From contig NZ_KI912577.1 of assembly GCF_000519085.1 (NCBI RefSeq), forward strand, positions 560,501 through 624,500: a stretch of 64,000 bases of DNA, given 5' to 3'. This document shows positions 63,861 through 64,000 of this stretch, one piece after another (within the stretch, counting starts at the first letter, position 1; each line of letters starts with the position of its first letter). Below the pieces are notes generated by a model. It searched no databases. It saw only the letters and a list, made by a program, of their open reading frames with translations, and was not told the origin of the DNA. The position numbers and the translations under genes were made by a program. The stretch comes from Methylobacterium sp. 10. Its GTDB lineage: Bacteria; Pseudomonadota; Alphaproteobacteria; Rhizobiales; Beijerinckiaceae.

Positions 63861-64000
63861 TCAGGGCTGGTTAAGATACCGGTCGGACGCCTGCCCGCCC
63901 TCGCCCAGCGGCATCGTGATGCGACCGCTCCGATCGATGAGCCCCCACAGACCACCGACCATGGAGGACGGTACGCGGCCGTCCGAACGGCAGCCTTGGC
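63861..64000 (-). CDS. C-terminal end of a WG-repeat-like protein (cut by the window edge)
   Basis: On the minus strand a frame enters at the window edge and ends with TGA at 63863-63861. It encodes about 46 residues including MVGGLWGLIDRSGRITMPLGEG, which resembles the WG repeat (GLWGxIDxxGxxxxP). Too little is present to judge the whole protein or its function. It lies 51 bp before the start of the small exported protein gene on the same strand. Confidence 0.5.
   Translation of the reverse strand, partial: QGCRSDGRVPSSMVGGLWGLIDRSGRITMPLGEGGQASDRYLNQP

Overview
The window is high-GC DNA from an alphaproteobacterium, most likely a member of the Rhizobiales (Hyphomicrobiales) close to Methylobacterium. 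The pointers are a NepR/EcfG general-stress sigma pair, an HWE-family histidine kinase, a TlpA thioredoxin divergent from argH, an IalB-like protein, rhizobial-type cellulose genes (bcsN, bcsS), and a tRNA-Arg(CCU) gene split by a self-splicing group I intron, a location known from Agrobacterium. The assignment is inference from gene content; no rRNA or taxonomic marker lies in the window.

Layout. 1-6.5 kb: a cut-off gene end, a BrnA-like small protein with a charged partner, and a minus-strand series of transport genes (two tandem YdcZ-type proteins, an ArsB-like permease, a metallophosphoesterase, an MFS transporter). 6-9.5 kb: two paralogous PepSY-like envelope proteins divergent from an OmpR/PhoQ-type two-component system, with a strong operator-like site between them. 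9.6-22.5 kb: an exopolysaccharide locus with a FAD oxidoreductase, a GINT1-like protein, a Wzz/GumC co-polymerase whose kinase domain has lost its P-loop, a VpsF-like polymerase, a GH5 glycanase, two glycosyltransferases, a flippase and a CelD/BcsL-type acyltransferase. 22.5-22.9 kb: the intron-containing tRNA-Arg. 23-41 kb: mostly housekeeping and stress genes (XRE regulator-metK-trmB, HWE kinase, sodB, murJ, beta-propeller protein, tlpA/argH, IalB-like, ecfG/nepR, DHH phosphoesterase, TetR, luciferase-like monooxygenase).

40.5-41.7 kb is an AT-rich interval with no recognisable gene. 41.7-52 kb is a cellulose operon transcribed leftward as bcsA-bcsB-bcsZ-TPR gene-bcsN with overlapping stop/start codons, and bcsS lies just upstream. 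BcsA keeps its catalytic motifs, but its PilZ region lacks the usual c-di-GMP-binding residues. A hybrid kinase with a degenerate ATPase domain and a zinc-ribbon membrane protein follow.

56.6-64 kb is accessory DNA: a hipBA module preceded by four regularly spaced operator repeats, a decayed IS3-family element, a truncated and frameshifted PHB-depolymerase-like pseudogene, a transglutaminase-like protein, a beheaded metallophosphoesterase, an Rrf2-methyltransferase pair with a probably leaderless promoter, and a small membrane-protein gene interrupted by an amber codon.

The strongest unusual elements are the tRNA group I intron (P1, P, Q, R and S elements all visible) and the four-operator array of hipBA. 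No CRISPR array, prophage or complete mobile element was seen.
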